From NCBI GenBank assembly GCA_029931535.1, contig JAQPZY010000732.1, forward strand, positions 31,001 through 95,000: a stretch of DNA of 64,000 nucleotides, in the 5' to 3' direction. The position numbers and the translations under genes are program-made. The DNA is from Margaritifera margaritifera. Taxonomy: Eukaryota > Mollusca > Bivalvia > Unionida > Margaritiferidae. Below, piece after piece: positions 1 to 12,923 of this stretch; positions within the stretch are counted from its first letter, which is position 1, and each line of letters begins with the position of its first letter. Below the pieces are notes generated by a model that did not search any database, was not told the DNA's origin, and worked only from the letters and a program-made list of their open reading frames with translations.

Positions 1-51
1 TATAGGAATTGTTTATGATTAATTGGATTTCAAGAAACACGGCGACAATTC
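1..51 (-). CDS. Possible start of receptor exon 8 (transmembrane region), cut by the window edge
   Basis: An AG acceptor (CTAACCCTAG) lies at 53-52. The only open reading after it begins with two bases, as exon 7 requires, and gives IVAVFLEIQLIINNSY. The next expected region is the transmembrane helix. This piece is hydrophobic at first but contains E, Q and N, so the match is weak. The phase agreement is suggestive only. Confidence 0.3.
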
Positions 52-167
52 CTAGGGTTAGTTATAAAGAATAATATAGCTTGAGATAATATTATAGACT
101 TAGTTCAAGAAAAGTTAATAAATTTCAGAAGCAGTGTAGTAACAGTCAATAGACGATTATTTTGTAC

Positions 168-312
168 CTTTAACTTTGCAAGCTGGGTTGTCTCCGCTAA
201 ATCCACAAAGTGGCTTGTTAGGTGGCGCTGTCAGTCTCCCGCCAGCCCAGTGAATCTGCTTTCCCGACGCGGGATTATAGTAAGGACGATCTCCAAAGTA
301 GCTAGCCACCAC
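168..312 (-). CDS. Receptor guanylate cyclase exon 7 (membrane-proximal ectodomain)
   Basis: This 145-bp exon reads VVASYFGDRPYYNPASGKQI, then HWAGGRLTAPPNKPLCGFSG and DNPACKVK. The W-x-G-G-R, P-x-x-P-x-CGF and D-N-x-PAC motifs are the membrane-proximal signature of natriuretic peptide receptors, including the two cysteines expected to pair. The acceptor CTTTTCTAG at 314-313 and donor AAAGGTAC at 167-166 are usable. It ends in phase 1, which the possible next exon at 51-1 matches. Confidence 0.92.
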
Positions 313-1187
313 CTAGAAAAGCAGAGCAGTATAACAAGAATGTTCATACATCTAGTTTCATGTGTCGGCTGTTTCATTCCGCCCACCTCTCGCAACCGCG
401 TTAACAATTCCTCCTTTATGCTTTACTTTTTATTTAAACCAAAACACTGAGTCAGTTGATCTGATTTGCCTAAATCAGGGTTGATTCTTATTTGTCCAAA
501 CAATAGGATGTCAGAAACAAATCAAGGCTAGAGGAACGTAAGCAAGTTTTGTGCCATGTATCATAGAAAGTTACCTAAAGTTGACGACATTTTTTAAATT
601 GTACACAAGTTATGGGTCTAAGTTTTTTACTGGTATTTTTCTCCTATGCCGTTTTTTCAATGTTCATTTAACGCCGATAAGAATCACACACTCGGTATCA
701 TTCGGAAGAAATTCGAATAATACCAGGCAGGAGGGTTTATGCACAATATTGAACATACTCGAGATGTATCCTCGTATTATGTTGTTTTTGTCGAAATAAT
801 TAATTTGCTATGAACTTTCTCTAACTGCTTTTGATCTTAATGATAGTCAAGGGTATGTAATTCACAAGAATGTTATGCTGAATAATTTATAGGTACAAGA
901 CAATCACAAAGGTAACCGTGTGCATTTCTTCATTGTAGTCTATACAAGTCGAAACCATTCATGGTTTAAGCGAGATATCTTCATTCTCGGCTATATGTCC
1001 GGATCATTAATTGTTGAAGTGAAATATCATCATTGTAGTCTATACAAGTCTGAAACATTCATTGTTTAAGTGAGATGTCTTCATTGCTCATGCATCCTCC
1101 AAGTATTATTTAGCAAAGTGCAAATGATAGTGTCACCACTAGTAGTTTAAAAGCATTAATTTAGTAAAATTAATACTGCTCACTTAC
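313..1187 (-). other. Intron 6 with a 100-bp tandem duplication
   Basis: About 875 bp. Near-identical segments at 931-990 and 1,031-1,090 share CATTGTAGTCTATACAAGTC and a downstream TTTAAG-GAGAT core, with a period of about 100 bp. Nothing else was recognised. Confidence 0.75.
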
Positions 1188-1279
1188 CTCAAAATCCCCA
1201 GTTGTTGGGTTCATATCTAGAACACAATACGTTGTATCCCTATCGCCATTGTTGTTAATAATAACAGTACCAGTCATAC
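1188..1279 (-). CDS. Receptor guanylate cyclase exon 6
   Basis: This 92-bp exon begins with two bases that complete a glycine codon and ends in phase 0. It reads MTGTVIINNNGDRDTTYCVL then DMNPTTGDFE. This is the xGxVxIDxxGDRxxxxxLxDM module near the end of natriuretic receptor ectodomains. The acceptor is a strong TTTTTTTCAG and the donor is GAGGTAAGTG. It is below open-frame detection length and was found by the match plus the phase agreement with both neighbours. Confidence 0.92.
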
Positions 1280-4025
1280 CTGAAAAAAAGTTTGTCTAAC
1301 ACATAACGTACCTAATATTGTAATAAAAACACTGTATTCAAATGTTATGAAAAAGCAGAAGTTATATATCTACGTGGATCTTTCATGAAGTATACTTTAA
1401 AGACATTAATTGAACGAAATGCGTTATTCTTTCTTAACATCTTGAAAGAGTTGTTTTAATCAGATTTGAAAAATGTACACAGCTAAGATACCATAACTGA
1501 AACTAACGTTTGTCAAGATAGCACAGTATGAGTCAAAAGTTACAAGACTTAATCCCAAAATTACAAACAATTTCACACTCAGACTAATTCAGTATTTTGA
1601 TGTCTAAATTGGCTATTAACATGGCGTTAACCAATGAAAAGTGTTAGCTGAATCTGAGTTTGAGACTTTTGTTATCTTGGAGCCACGAAAATGTACTCTT
1701 AAGATTTGGGTATCATAACTTAAAGTAACGTTTGTCAAGGTAGATGAACAAATGTCATAATCAAGAAACACGAAGTATTTTAAGTATCCCCTGCAATGAT
1801 TGTTAAACTAAAAGGAGACAAGTAGTTGGCAGACGTTGTTGTAAAATCGAATTATGGGACGGCTAATTGATCAACGCACCTTTGGGTTCAAGGTAAAATT
1901 CATGAAGACTATAAGGCATTTGACTGAGTTGCCAAAGTTGCCACAGATGTATCATGTGTGTTATGCAATATTTGGACAATGAGTGAACTTAACATATATT
2001 TTACATATATTATGTAAAGTTTGACGCATGTTTGTAATAATATATGTCAACACATATATGAAAATTCAAGTATACGTTTACATGTGTTGCAAGTTTGGCA
2101 TTGCTAAATTTAAAAATTTGCGCTTTCTCATTTAATTTACCTGATTTCTTTCTTCAGAACAATTGAAATATTATATCAAACTTGACTTTGTGAGTGATTC
2201 TAAAACGCACGACTACACAGCAAGGATGGCTATTGGTCTATTTCTGTCGCTGTCGCATTTATTTTGATTCATGCATGGACAATATGTTAACTAAATTACG
2301 TTATTGTTTTACTATAACATTTCTCGAGTTTCGTGCAACAATACCTCACAAAAAGGCGAGAATTTTGCTGTATGAAATCATGTATTCCAATTACACTACC
2401 TACAATCTTGAGTTAGCGTCCTTTATGAAAGTTTATTTTTTTTATGCCTCACACATAGTGCATTTGCTTTAATAAATTAATGCATTCCAGTGCAGATGTA
2501 GAGTTTTCGGGATTACATGTTCCTAAATTATTGTCCAGTACATTACTGTTGATTGTTTCTCCTACTTTAGTATTGTCCAGTAAAGTACTATTGATTGTTT
2601 CCCTTGATTTTGTAATCTCCAAAAATGGTTAAATCAATTTTCAGCCCTTAATAACTCCAAAAATCAATGCATACTTTTTGAGACGGTGAGTTAATTGTAA
2701 CTTTATCGTTATAACATAAATCTAGCCGAAAGGTGAAAGCTAAGAGCTGTGTATAGAAAAAACTTCCTTTGCTTTATTAATGTAAAATTCTTTCTGTCAA
2801 TAACATAAAACATCTATCAAAAAGACAGTTGGCTTTTATGACAACAATGAAAACATGATAAGTAACCTTAATGACAGTTTAGTATGACAGATTACAGTAA
2901 CGCTAATACAGTTAGTTAGCTTGATAGATTACTGCGTGCAGTACACTATTTTTATTAGTTTGAGCTTAATACTTTTGATGTTGTCGCCAGCGACTGAGTT
3001 GATTCTTCTCAAAAATTACCTGCGCATGACACGAAAAGAATCGCTGAGTTTTTGATGTGATGTTTTAAGAAGCTTATAGGATAAAGGCATTTAATCCTTG
3101 GGTACTGGAGCCTTTTCCTTTTGATGGCTGGTCCATCTAAATGGTATTTCCTCTTTGCCAATTGCACTTTCAGTATTTCATGTTAACTGAACATTATTAG
3201 CACAAGATGAAATGAAATCGACACGAGCAGATAGTATATGAGGGTAGAACAAAATCTTGAACTGGGAAGACAGAAACAGTTTCGTTATCAAAATATTTAC
3301 GTGCTGACTGGCAGGAATCTCGACGTGTCCGACTGTTCCGTAATTATATAACATAGGTATTCGTTGATTTAAAACCTGACAGAATACAAAAGGCACGTCT
3401 GTTATCTTAGTGGACAAACTAATCGAGGTGTCAAAGATGTTGGATAATGAGGTGTTGAAAGGTTAATTGAAAGATCGCACCAAAACAGAGATGCACTGTA
3501 CTGAATGCCCGATATTCCATGTAGAAAAGGTGCATTGGTACAGAAATTTCAACTAGAGATGGAAGCCATCACAAACATCCGCAGTTTCCATTATTTTTTC
3601 TTTATGCAGACTTTCACGGCCTAATATGGAGAAGCTCTCGTTACAATAATTTCTTTCATTATCTTATTGCCTCTCCACTTGCAAACATGAATTTCTCCGG
3701 AAAATCAAATTGCCTTGAAAATTGCTGCTTATTGTTAATCCGGCATACTCGACATAAGTGCTAAATATCAACTGCTGATGATCTTATTCTCATTTTAAAA
3801 GTTTAAAAAAATGTGTCATGAGTATGCAGATTGCTAATGAATGTTAAACGCTTTTGGTATTTTTTTAAAAATGTTTTCTGCAAGTTTAAAGATTTTCACA
3901 TTTATAAAAGTTGTATTCGGCATTGTTTTTATGAATATTTGCGATATTTTTCGCTATTATTTTTTTTATTCACTTTTATGAGTCTTATTATTCTGTTACG
4001 ATCGTTATTCCGAGTTTAAAGCTAC
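1280..4025 (-). other. Intron 5 of the receptor guanylate cyclase
   Basis: About 2.7 kb. It contains a diverged direct repeat sharing an ATAACTxAAxxTAACGTTTG core at about 1,466-1,525 and 1,670-1,745, and a 42-bp tandem pair at 2,531-2,613. No exon-like segment with good splice sites was recognised. Confidence 0.7.
2531..2613. repeat. 42-bp tandem duplication, two copies
   Basis: Units begin with TTGTCCAGTA at 2,531 and 2,573 and share GATTGTTTC. The copies are imperfect. Confidence 0.8.
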
Positions 4026-4161
4026 CTTCATAGACCCGGTTCCAGGCTCGTCTGGTAAAGTTGTATCCATCGTGTGCATCAAGGCCCGCCTCCAAAGTCT
4101 CGTTCAGCACCATGCCATACAGAAGAACCGCGTCATAGAAAGCGCCCACGAAAAAGTTTAC
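4026..4161 (-). CDS. Receptor guanylate cyclase exon 5
   Basis: This 136-bp exon starts in phase 0 and ends in phase 1. It reads VNFFVGAFYDAVLLYGMVLN, then ETLEAGLDAHDGYNFTRRAW and NRVYEG. FYDAVLLYGMVLNETL and the W-N-R-x-Y-E-G end match the ectodomain helices just before the membrane-proximal part in natriuretic peptide receptors (compare xFHDGLLLYxxAVTETL and MWNRSFxG). It is too short to show as a start-to-stop reading frame and was found by translating between splice sites. The acceptor CACATAG and donor GAAGGTAGC are usable. Confidence 0.9.
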
Positions 4162-4176
4162 CTATGTGAGAAGGGA

Positions 4177-4180
<4 letters not shown>

Positions 4181-4235
<55 letters not shown>

Positions 4236-4268
4236 CGTGCGCGTGTGTGTGTGTTTCTGTGTGTGTGT
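4181..4268. repeat. AT then GT compound microsatellite
   Basis: About 15 AT units pass into an interrupted GT run with GC interruptions. Reading frames through it (YIYI, CVCV) are artefacts of the repeat. Confidence 0.96.
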
Positions 4269-4370
4269 CTGTTCTGTATTGTCCCTTGTGGAAGACCTTG
4301 CTTTAGGTCAAAACGTAACGTAAGGAAGCTGTGTTACTTTGTCCGCGCCCCGTTGTCCAGCTCTTGTGTG

Positions 4371-4372
<2 letters not shown>

Positions 4373-4451
<79 letters not shown>
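4373..4451. repeat. AT dinucleotide microsatellite
   Basis: About 39 uninterrupted TA units. The run is self-complementary and could extrude as a hairpin. Confidence 0.97.
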
Positions 4452-4455
<4 letters not shown>

Positions 4456-4814
4456 GATGGTAAATGTAATCAAGATTAAAAATAACACGTCGAAGACCCA
4501 CGTTTTTGCATTTGTCTGGTTCTCACACCTATAAACGCTATATTTTTGAACACGGTTTGCAAAAAAACATTGTTTAGAATGTGATGAAATACATATCTTG
4601 CTTACATTCGAACCTGTATCTGTGTTAAGCACCGAACTTACTTTATTGAGTAGGAAAAAATTGATGATTCATTGTTTATGGTTATAAAGTCTGTTCAAAT
4701 ATTTTTCAAAAAAGAGGTATTTTAAATAGCTTTGAAAATTGTTTACAACAGGTTGTTTGCAATAATGAATTGAAAAGTAAAGATCTAAAATGATGGTTGA
4801 TTATGTAGTCTCAC

Positions 4815-5098
4815 CTTTTCACTACCATAGCTAAAGTTATAATTCACCCATGCCAACTGCTTGACATGAACCGTAAAGTTATTCCATTCTTCCCCTTGAG
4901 GTTGATGAAGAGCAACCTTTAAAAGAGCACTAAACGCCTCTTTGGCGTCTGCATCTCTATCGTCACCTCTTCTCCAGTCGTGATTTCCCCAGTAATCTCC
5001 GGGAAAGGGAAATAACTGCACGTCCATGAAAACATATTCGCCACTTCTGATATAACTGAGGTCAAACGCTTCTAGCATTATTTTGCGAATTGAGTCAC
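4815..5098 (-). CDS. Receptor guanylate cyclase exon 4
   Basis: This 284-bp exon begins with two bases completing a glycine codon and ends in phase 0. Diagnostic segments are IRKIMLEAFDL, GEYVFMDVQLFPFPGDYW, then the acidic linker HDWRRGDDRDADAKEAFSAL, and VKQLAWVNYNFSYGSEK. In vertebrate NPRs this is the region around DYVFFxLDxFG and the WERGDGxD linker. The acceptor is TAGTTCCAG and the donor is AAAAGGTGAGA. Joining directly to exon 3 keeps the frame but drops the RVxYIC-type strand found in relatives, so either a microexon was missed or the loop is shorter here. Sequons NFT and NFS are present. Confidence 0.9.
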
Positions 5099-5162
5099 CT
5101 GGAACTATCAGTAAAATTACTGAAAAGACAAAAACAATATTTTCTTCTCTTTATTCTCCCAC

Positions 5163-5276
<114 letters not shown>

Positions 5277-6535
5277 CGAATGAGATCTACATGTGCGCGT
5301 ATGTAATGTAATTTTTTCTTCGATTACTCAGTGAAAAATCTTAAAGCCTGAAGTATGGCACCATATCAAGAAGTTGAAATTATATCTTTGCAGACGTCAT
5401 GGGCGGTAATACTGGAGGACATCATATGGATTTTATTAATATTATATATTTGGTTGATAGCTGCAATAAAAGCAGTTTCATATCAGGAAAATATTAAAAA
5501 ATCACCGCACAATAAAAAAAGATCGCAAAAAGTAGATTTTATATCAATATTTATAGTAGTATTGTTTTTCCTGATTCCTTTTCATTATGCCTTGTTGAAA
5601 AGAAGCAAAGGTCGCTCAAATTTTCTAAGAGCAGCTGCCAGCTGGCCCTCCACAAAGATATATTTATGACCATCCTAGCCAAAATCGTCTGCTAGTGAGT
5701 TTTCTTCGAAAGAGCTTGGTGTGTCCTTGAGAAAGACACTTAGCTCCCATTTCCTCGGCATGATATAGCCTACAAAGTGTTTTAAGTGCTGTTGCCCCCC
5801 CCCCCATCCCACAAAAAAAAAATAGTTTTCATTGATAGATATGGGGCCCAGTTAGATTTACAAGATGTCTCCGTCGAGGCATACTCTGAAATTGTATAAT
5901 TACACCGGCGTATTCGGCGTATTCGGTGAAAAAGGGAAAGGTAACAATTCCCATACATGTATTTGGTGCAAGGCAATAAGACACCGACAATCCATGTGGG
6001 CCAACATATTCATTCAAAAAGATTTATATGCATTCGGAAATCATCATCTCAAAACGAGACTAGAATGTCAATCAATGCAGTGATATACATCAAATCTATA
6101 TACATTTTTCGCTGGAAGTATACTTAAGTTAGAGTGCCTACAATTACTGACTGCATTACCTCCTTTGACTAAGAATCGGTTTGGTATTAAGTGTGATGTC
6201 ATTCTGGATCGAGACTAACATCCATTACTGTAGAAGTGTATTGAAAGAACGGTAATTTGAAGTGAATATATCGGTGTTTGTGGTCACAATTTGAGATCAA
6301 AATCTGAGAAGTGCCAATTGTTTTCTTTTTTCACAATTTCTTGAGGATGAAAGAAGCGGAAAAGTTTGATCGTGTGATTTAAAAATTGTATCCAACCGGG
6401 AACTATCATTAAGAGCTTTGTGAGCAGTGCAAGTTATAAATTAAAAAGTGTATTTAAATAGATCAAATCATAGATTTAGACGTTGATATCAGACACAACT
6501 GCAGTGTCACATGTACGTTGACATAATATCAGGGA

Positions 6536-6540
<5 letters not shown>

Positions 6541-6584
<44 letters not shown>
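6541..6584. repeat. GA dinucleotide microsatellite
   Basis: Twenty-two perfect GA units sit inside intron 3. Confidence 0.97.
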
Positions 6585-6586
<2 letters not shown>

Positions 6587-7568
6587 ATATTGAGAATTAA
6601 TTAGTTTCCTTTCATAGGGTACATGAATTACGCTTGAAAGCACATGTCTTTTTATTATTTCAAATTTTTTCTTTCCTGATTAACTAAGCAGAAATAAATG
6701 CAGCAAATATGTAAAACAAAATGAATGATTATATTAGGAGATAATAAGTGACATTTAAAAGGGAAGAGGTCGCTTATTTATCGTCTCAGTTAACTGCATG
6801 TATTCTCAAGAGTTCTTGGTAATGATTTTGAGCAAAATATGTATTTTGGTAAAACTAAGTTTCTCTTTGTGACTTGCTTAATATAAAGGTTAAAAAATGT
6901 ATGTATTTCATCAAGAAGACGAGATTGCGCTAATGACATGGAATGCACTGTATTTTCACAATCTTCCCGACAATTCCTACATTAAAGTTTTTGTTTCTCT
7001 TGAGCCATTGATAACTATATTGACTGTAGGTGTAGCATTAGTCATTTCAGTTCTTAAATTTGCACACGATCACTGCTCAATCCATAGCTTTCGCCTGTCA
7101 TTTACACTATAATTTCCACTTAGGCGATGTATCAGGTAGAGGTAATCTTCTGCTCTAATTTGAGTCAGGGTAACACTTTTAAACGCAATAGTTAGTAAAC
7201 TCTGCAAGATAATTTTATAAGTACAACGAATTGAGGATTTTTAGCTATAAAGGATTTTTAAAAAAGCGTAATCTGAAACTTCCACACTTTAACTTTAGAT
7301 GTAGCGAAGTACATTTAACTCCTGGAAAGAATGGACGTAAAATGACACAATTTCAACTTTTTTCTCTCAGCACATAATAAAAAAATTAAATCCTGCATCC
7401 TGCATATAAATCATAACAAAAAGCATACATGTTGAATAAAGCTGCTGTAGTGTATTTTCACCAAAAATATAAAGTGGCAAAGACAAATTAGTGTACTAGT
7501 CATTTAAAATCTTTTTACAGTGATAACAAAGTATCTCTAAAACATATGCCAACTTCTTTTAGGATCAC

Positions 7569-7859
7569 CTCGTGACAGTTTGGAAAGATCCATCAAAATG
7601 TCACGGAAGCTGTCGTTTGTGTGTCCACCGTAGCCACGGAGATATGGGTACATGTCTTGCTTCTGGAAGCCGACAATGAGTGAGTTGGCTAGGATGTTGG
7701 AGTGAAGATCATTAATATCATAGATCATGGCTATATCAGTCCAGCCGAAATATTCAAATATGCTCTCGAACACCTTTCGCAACCGACATTGACAATATGA
7801 AATCCTCGTGAAAGTAGGATACTCCGTCTTGTTCTCAAAGATTCCGCCATCACCGAGTC
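7569..7859 (-). CDS. Receptor guanylate cyclase exon 3
   Basis: This 291-bp exon begins in phase 1 and ends in phase 1. Its translation runs GLGDGGIFENKTEYPTFTRI, then a loop with YCQCRL, then FESIFEYFGWTDIAMIYDI, and later SFRDILMDLSKLSR. EYPTFTRISY and EYFGWTDIAMIY match the second lobe of ANF-receptor domains, where vertebrate NPRs have YPTFTR and FGW. Sequons NKT and NDS are present. The acceptor TTTTCTAG and donor GAGGTGATC are usable. The YCQC pair is unusual, because vertebrate relatives do not have two cysteines there. Confidence 0.9.
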
Positions 7860-8404
7860 CTAGAAAATCAAAAGGAAGGGTCATACAAATATTCAAATTA
7901 GCATATCTACAATTTGTATATAGTTCCAGATGTTTGGAATTTTTCATTATGCTATCATATCTATGATATATACTGAAATTTGCCAGGCCTAAACAATACG
8001 TTTGGTTGTTATTTGCATTGACAGAAGATCAAATAATTTTACAAGACGAGTTATGCTTTCGTTATAAAAGAACTTGATACTTATAAGTCATTTGAGTGCC
8101 GAAACATTATTAGTTAAACAAAACATTCAAATAAATGTTCGATGTTGTAGGTATGTTTACAATGTAGGTTACTATATCATGCACTGTCATCACGAATGGA
8201 CGTCACCCAAAAATTCGCTTAATTTTTGGACTCGAGAAACAAATAAAAATGGCTACATTATATATTTTATAGGTCTTCATTTCAAAAGAAATCCTCTCTT
8301 AATGTTTTATTTCATAAAGTAGCTATCGATTTGGTTATGAAACATATTTGGCGAATGTTGCTAGTGTGCAGGTACGAGTGACACGGTAATATCGAAATAT
8401 TTAC
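7860..8404 (-). other. Intron 2 of the receptor guanylate cyclase
   Basis: This 545-bp AT-rich intron runs between the GT donor at 8404-8403 and the AG acceptor at 7861-7860. I see no repeat or other feature in it. Confidence 0.75.
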
Positions 8405-8524
8405 CTGTAAATATTGGAATGTTCCAATAGTATGCCAGTCTAGCCATTGAGTCCAGAGCATACGTACAAGCTGGACCAATGAGTACCTGGATGTTCTGTT
8501 TGTAGTACATATCGGCTGCGACAC
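8405..8524 (-). CDS. Receptor guanylate cyclase exon 2
   Basis: The 120-bp exon encodes 39 full codons plus split glycine codons at both ends. The reading is VAADMYYKQNIQVLIGPACT, then YALDSMARLAYYWNIPIFT. The segment VLIGPACTYALDSMARLAYYWNIPI is the most diagnostic part of the natriuretic-peptide-receptor ectodomain, covering the GP-x-C turn and the following helix. The acceptor is CTCTACCAG and the donor is ACAGGTAAAT. Phases 1 and 1 match exons 1 and 3 exactly. The single cysteine corresponds to a conserved one in the family. Confidence 0.92.
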
Positions 8525-9113
8525 CTGGTAGAGAAAGAAGATATGATAGTTATTCGGAAAATTGCTTAGCCTATTCAGGGGTCTTGTTTAGCTCAGCTTT
8601 GATCTTGAACATATTTCATTGTAGATCATTGTTCCGTTGTTTCGGCAGCATTGGTTGTATTTTTGGATGTCACTGTTTCCACCAAAGTGTTACCGGGACT
8701 TACTCTCGTTTATGAAAAGGTGGCGAAAAGGTGAATAGATGAGTCCCTATTCGCAAGCAAGAAGCATGTTACAAAAACTTTCAATATTGAATAAAAATAA
8801 TTAATGTAAATAGATTTAAATGGAAATTACATTTGCTTGTAATAAAGAATATGTTTTAGGCAATGAAATAGTAATCAGATAATGCTGTATAGCCTATGAT
8901 GCAACATGGCTTTTGAATGTTTTGTTTTTAGGGGTCGAAAATGGATTTTACATTTTTTTTTTAGATGAAAAAAAATTGTTTTAATGTTAATAGGTTTATT
9001 GTTTAAAAAATTTTAAGCTATAATTTCCAAAGCCATATCCATATCTATAAATAGTCTTTCTTTCAAATCGCATTTTAAGGTAACTGTAACACTATGTTCA
9101 AATATTATGAAAT

Positions 9114-9200
9114 AATCCTGAACCACTTTCTCAGAAAGAAGTAATCCCGACCCACTTTCCCAGAAAAAGTAATCCTGACCAACTTTCCCGGAAAAGGGGT
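9114..9200. repeat. 28-29-bp minisatellite, three copies
   Basis: Units begin AATCCTG or AATCCCG at 9,114, 9,143 and 9,171 and share ACTTTCxCxGAAA. Confidence 0.88.
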
Positions 9201-12200
9201 ACTTTTTTTAAAGATAAATCTATTGTTTGTAGAATTACCTTTTGTCCGAGATTAAGAATTTACTGCTGAAGTGACATTTTCCTCGACTTAATGAAGATGA
9301 TTGAAGAAGATCTCAGCATTAGACGTTTCTGTTGGTCTCATTGAATTCGAATATTTTAATGAAATTTGTAAAACAAATTTGCATGTAAAGGATGAAAGAA
9401 AAAGAAACATACATCATCGGAAACATACATGAAACCCAAGTTGGGTGAGTATGACTGACAAAACAACTACAGAATCGAATGTCATGAACTTTAATTTCAT
9501 CATGGCTCCAACTAGTCATAAAATGTAGAACATACATGCTTGCCAATTTGGCTAACAAATCTACTGGTAGCTGTGATTCCACCCAAGGACATTAAAACGG
9601 TAATTTATGTAAATGACAAAGGACTATTCTTGGGTAATCGCAAGTGTCAGAATGGAGTTTCAATGACTTCAATAATATGACAATTTAAAAGGGGTCTAAA
9701 GAGTGAACCCTTCAGTTTTTTTTAAGGATGAGATTGATAAAGGCAGTACAACGATTCCATTAGTTATTTTATTTTATTTTTTGGACAGAAGAGATGCAGT
9801 GGGACAAAAACAATACTCGTCCATTGTCGTATTTTGCGTGAGTGTGTACAGAACAAAATCATGGGAAAGCATTTTAGCTATAAGTGGGTTGGACCTAGTT
9901 ACAAATTATCCTCACATTTAAAAGACGTAAATCTCCGTACAATTTTATATGTTAATGTTTTTGCCAATTTATAAGGACAGACAGTTGCTTTTAATGACGA
10001 GAGAATCATTTCCTGTACAGACTCACGAAATTCTTCATCAATAATAAATACACAACTTTCATTTTCGAGAGACAAGTTGAAACTGAGATGTTTAATTAAT
10101 TTATCGTTACATCTTTTACAGAGATATTCGTGTCTGCAATGCGGTTCCTGAAAACAGGCGTGCGGTTGAATAATTACAAACGAAAGAACATACAATTAGT
10201 GGTATACTGCGTATTGTAAATGCCACGCTGAATACTAAAAAATAAACTTCTGATTCCGTTGGCGGGTACTGAGACACATGTGTATTTTGCTAATATTGTT
10301 TGCAATGTGTATGAACTTGAAACGATCCTCTCATCATACACACCCATTGCCTGCAGCAGGAAAGTTGTGTGTGTGTGTGTGGGGGGGGGAGCAGCATTCA
10401 TGAAGGGGAGTAAAAATCACAAGTTTGATTGGGTGTGGGGGGAATGTCTGAATATCTTGCATGGGGGGGGGGGGCGGCAAAATTTTAAGTTACGCCACTG
10501 ATTCCACTGTTATCAATGCAAGGAAAATGTACTTTCTCAACTGCTTTATGTAGGTAATAAGTGAAGAAATTGTCGGAAGATCGAAATCAAGCGTTCTCTG
10601 TTTTCTTTGGTGATGTTTATTTTTAGTAACTTGAGTTAGTTTTTACTATGATGACCGAGCAAAGGAAGATATACAAATGATATGGTTTGAAGTTGTAGTG
10701 TCGTAATGTATTATGTAAATCAAAGGGTGCGCAGTGAGTTCCAGAATTCGGCTTATTAAAATAAAGGGTGTAGTCATGCTTTTAAGATTATACAAGACTG
10801 TTTATGGTGTCCAGAAAACTGGAATCATTCAGATGCATACTAGAGTAACTGTTGTACATGGGAAAAAAAAGCTTCAGTGCTATTTAATTGGTAAAATACT
10901 AGTAGTTCAATGGACCCCTTTGCACTCTCAGCACATTGAAATTACCGCGAATTCACCAAATTTCATGGGGTACCAATTTCTGTGGCTATTGTAGTTGCAC
11001 AAAGCCATGAATTTAAACACCCAACGAACAATTTGTGTGTGTATGTGTGGAAAAAGTAGAACCCCTTTCCCAATCCATGAATTTAGGCATTTACAAAATG
11101 TCATTTTCCACAAAATCACGAAAAGTGATACCCATGAAAATACATGGATTCACAGTATCTTATTGTATACATTTTATCTTGTTCCTATTATAGTGTTATG
11201 AGTGTATATGGAATTATTTGGCAGCTGTTAGTGTTTGCACATCAATCCAATAACTTAACAATATATTTTTGCATTACTGTTCACGCTTATAATAATAGAA
11301 AACCCTTCTATGCTTGTCGTAAGTGGCCAATTTGCCAAATTTAAAGTTCCAGAACTTCCAAAGTATCACACCATTTGATAAGGTATGCAAATAGTTCAGA
11401 AGTGAGTATCTTCAGGGTTTAAATGATTAAGGTAAATAACCTCCAAACAACCAAATTATTGATCCTTTTAGCCTAAAAAGGAAACAAATTAGGGACTTTT
11501 TGTCTTAATTTTTTCACGCATCTTGAGAAAACAAAGTCAACGACAAGCAAAATGAGCCCCTGAAAAAAGTTCATCTGGTGGCACTTTCGTAAAAATACCT
11601 CAGCAATGTTTTGAAGAAAAAAAAAAGTAGATGCCGTGAATTCACTATTTTTAATGGGGTACCAATTTATGTTCATTTCGTGGTCACAAATTTAAGAACC
11701 CAATGAACAAGGATCCTTTTGTGAAAATAATGGGCCCCCTTTGTCAGTCTACGAATTAAAGTACAGACCAAAGTATCGAGTAATTGAAAAACCGCTAGAA
11801 TTGATACCCACAAAAATAATTTAATTCAGAGTATTACTCATTCGGCTTAACAACAAAGTTTTGACTTTGATCTCCACAACAAAAACAGCAACAACAACAA
11901 GATTGACATGTAACACGTGTTGGGGCTCGGCGGTTGGTGTTATTAAACCGTGAGAGCAAAAGGTGGAAGATGCATAATATGATGGTCTTCATGCCTCCTG
12001 TTAAATTAGTTCATTAAGTACTAATTTTACTCGCTAGCCTCAACAGGTCTGAGAAAAAACCTCTCCCCCTGATTTTTTTAACACTGAAGTTCTTTTAAAG
12101 CTTATGTAAAATTCAAAAGATCTTTATCCTCAAGGAAATATCACAATATTGGAGGTCTATGTCCAGAAATCTTGAGTATTGCAGTTTCGATTCTATGATA

Positions 12201-12248
12201 TTTTTAATCTATTTCATTCGTGCTACAGAAAGGATAAACATGTGAATA

Positions 12249-12396
12249 GAATACCTCTTATTCAGAAGCAGATGACTGGCCTGAAGAATACCTCTTATTC
12301 AAACGCAGATGACTGGCCTGAAGAATACCTCTTATTCAAACGCAGATGACTGGCCTGAAGAATACCTCCTATTCAAACGCAGATGGCTGGCCTGAA
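12249..12396. repeat. 37-bp minisatellite, four copies
   Basis: Units start at 12,249, 12,286, 12,323 and 12,360 with GAATACCTC and end GGCCTGAA. Copies 2 and 3 are identical and the outer copies have a few changes. A partial fifth unit follows. Confidence 0.96.
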
Positions 12397-12923
12397 GATT
12401 ACTTATTCTGCCAGCTGCCCGGGTCAAAACGGCTGAACTTTTCGTTTGTTTGTTTGGGATTTTTATTGTCTTTGTTTTTTTTTTGTTTTTTTTTTTGCCG
12501 CAGAGCCGGTCAAATAGCCGTTTTCTTAAATATATGCCTTTAACTGAGTTGAAACGACTCATTTATTATTTTATTTTGTGAGATTTGTGAAGTTGATTCA
12601 AACATAATAAATTATTATAGAAATATCTAGCTTTCTATAAGACTATTGGACACGAAGAAAGCCAGTTAAGATTGAATCCTTACCTTCATTATAGTTCCAG
12701 AGATGTTAGCACTATGTGCCATTAATTATACATAAAGGTAAGAACGTCTAAGCACTCACGGGAAATAACACTATATAAATCAACCAATAATAATAAAACA
12801 ATTATTCAGTTCGTTGAATAACAAGATTTACAGAAGAAGTGAACATATTATGTTCCCAAATTAGTGGTGTGCTTTGATCTGAAATTGCAACATGCAAATG
12901 ACTCGAGTCCAAAGAAGTACTCC

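Larger units (their letters stand above)
4162..4814 (-). other. Intron 4, rich in AT/GT microsatellite
   Basis: About 650 bp. Much of it is simple repeat: AT then GT at 4,181-4,268 and a second AT run at 4,373-4,451. The remaining sequence shows nothing recognisable. Confidence 0.75.

Noticed and set aside
4072..4632. Frames with YIYI and CVCV runs
   Set aside because: They are dinucleotide microsatellite translations. The real coding part here is exon 5 on the minus strand.
5355..5669. 104-codon plus-strand frame with hydrophobic segments
   Set aside because: It is AT-rich, lies inside intron 3 antisense to the receptor, shows no family resemblance, and has hydrophobicity expected from base composition.
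6130..7120. Candidate microexons for the missing receptor strand (for example near 6,160 and 7,060)
   Set aside because: The spliced products did not restore the expected motif, or no GT donor was present.
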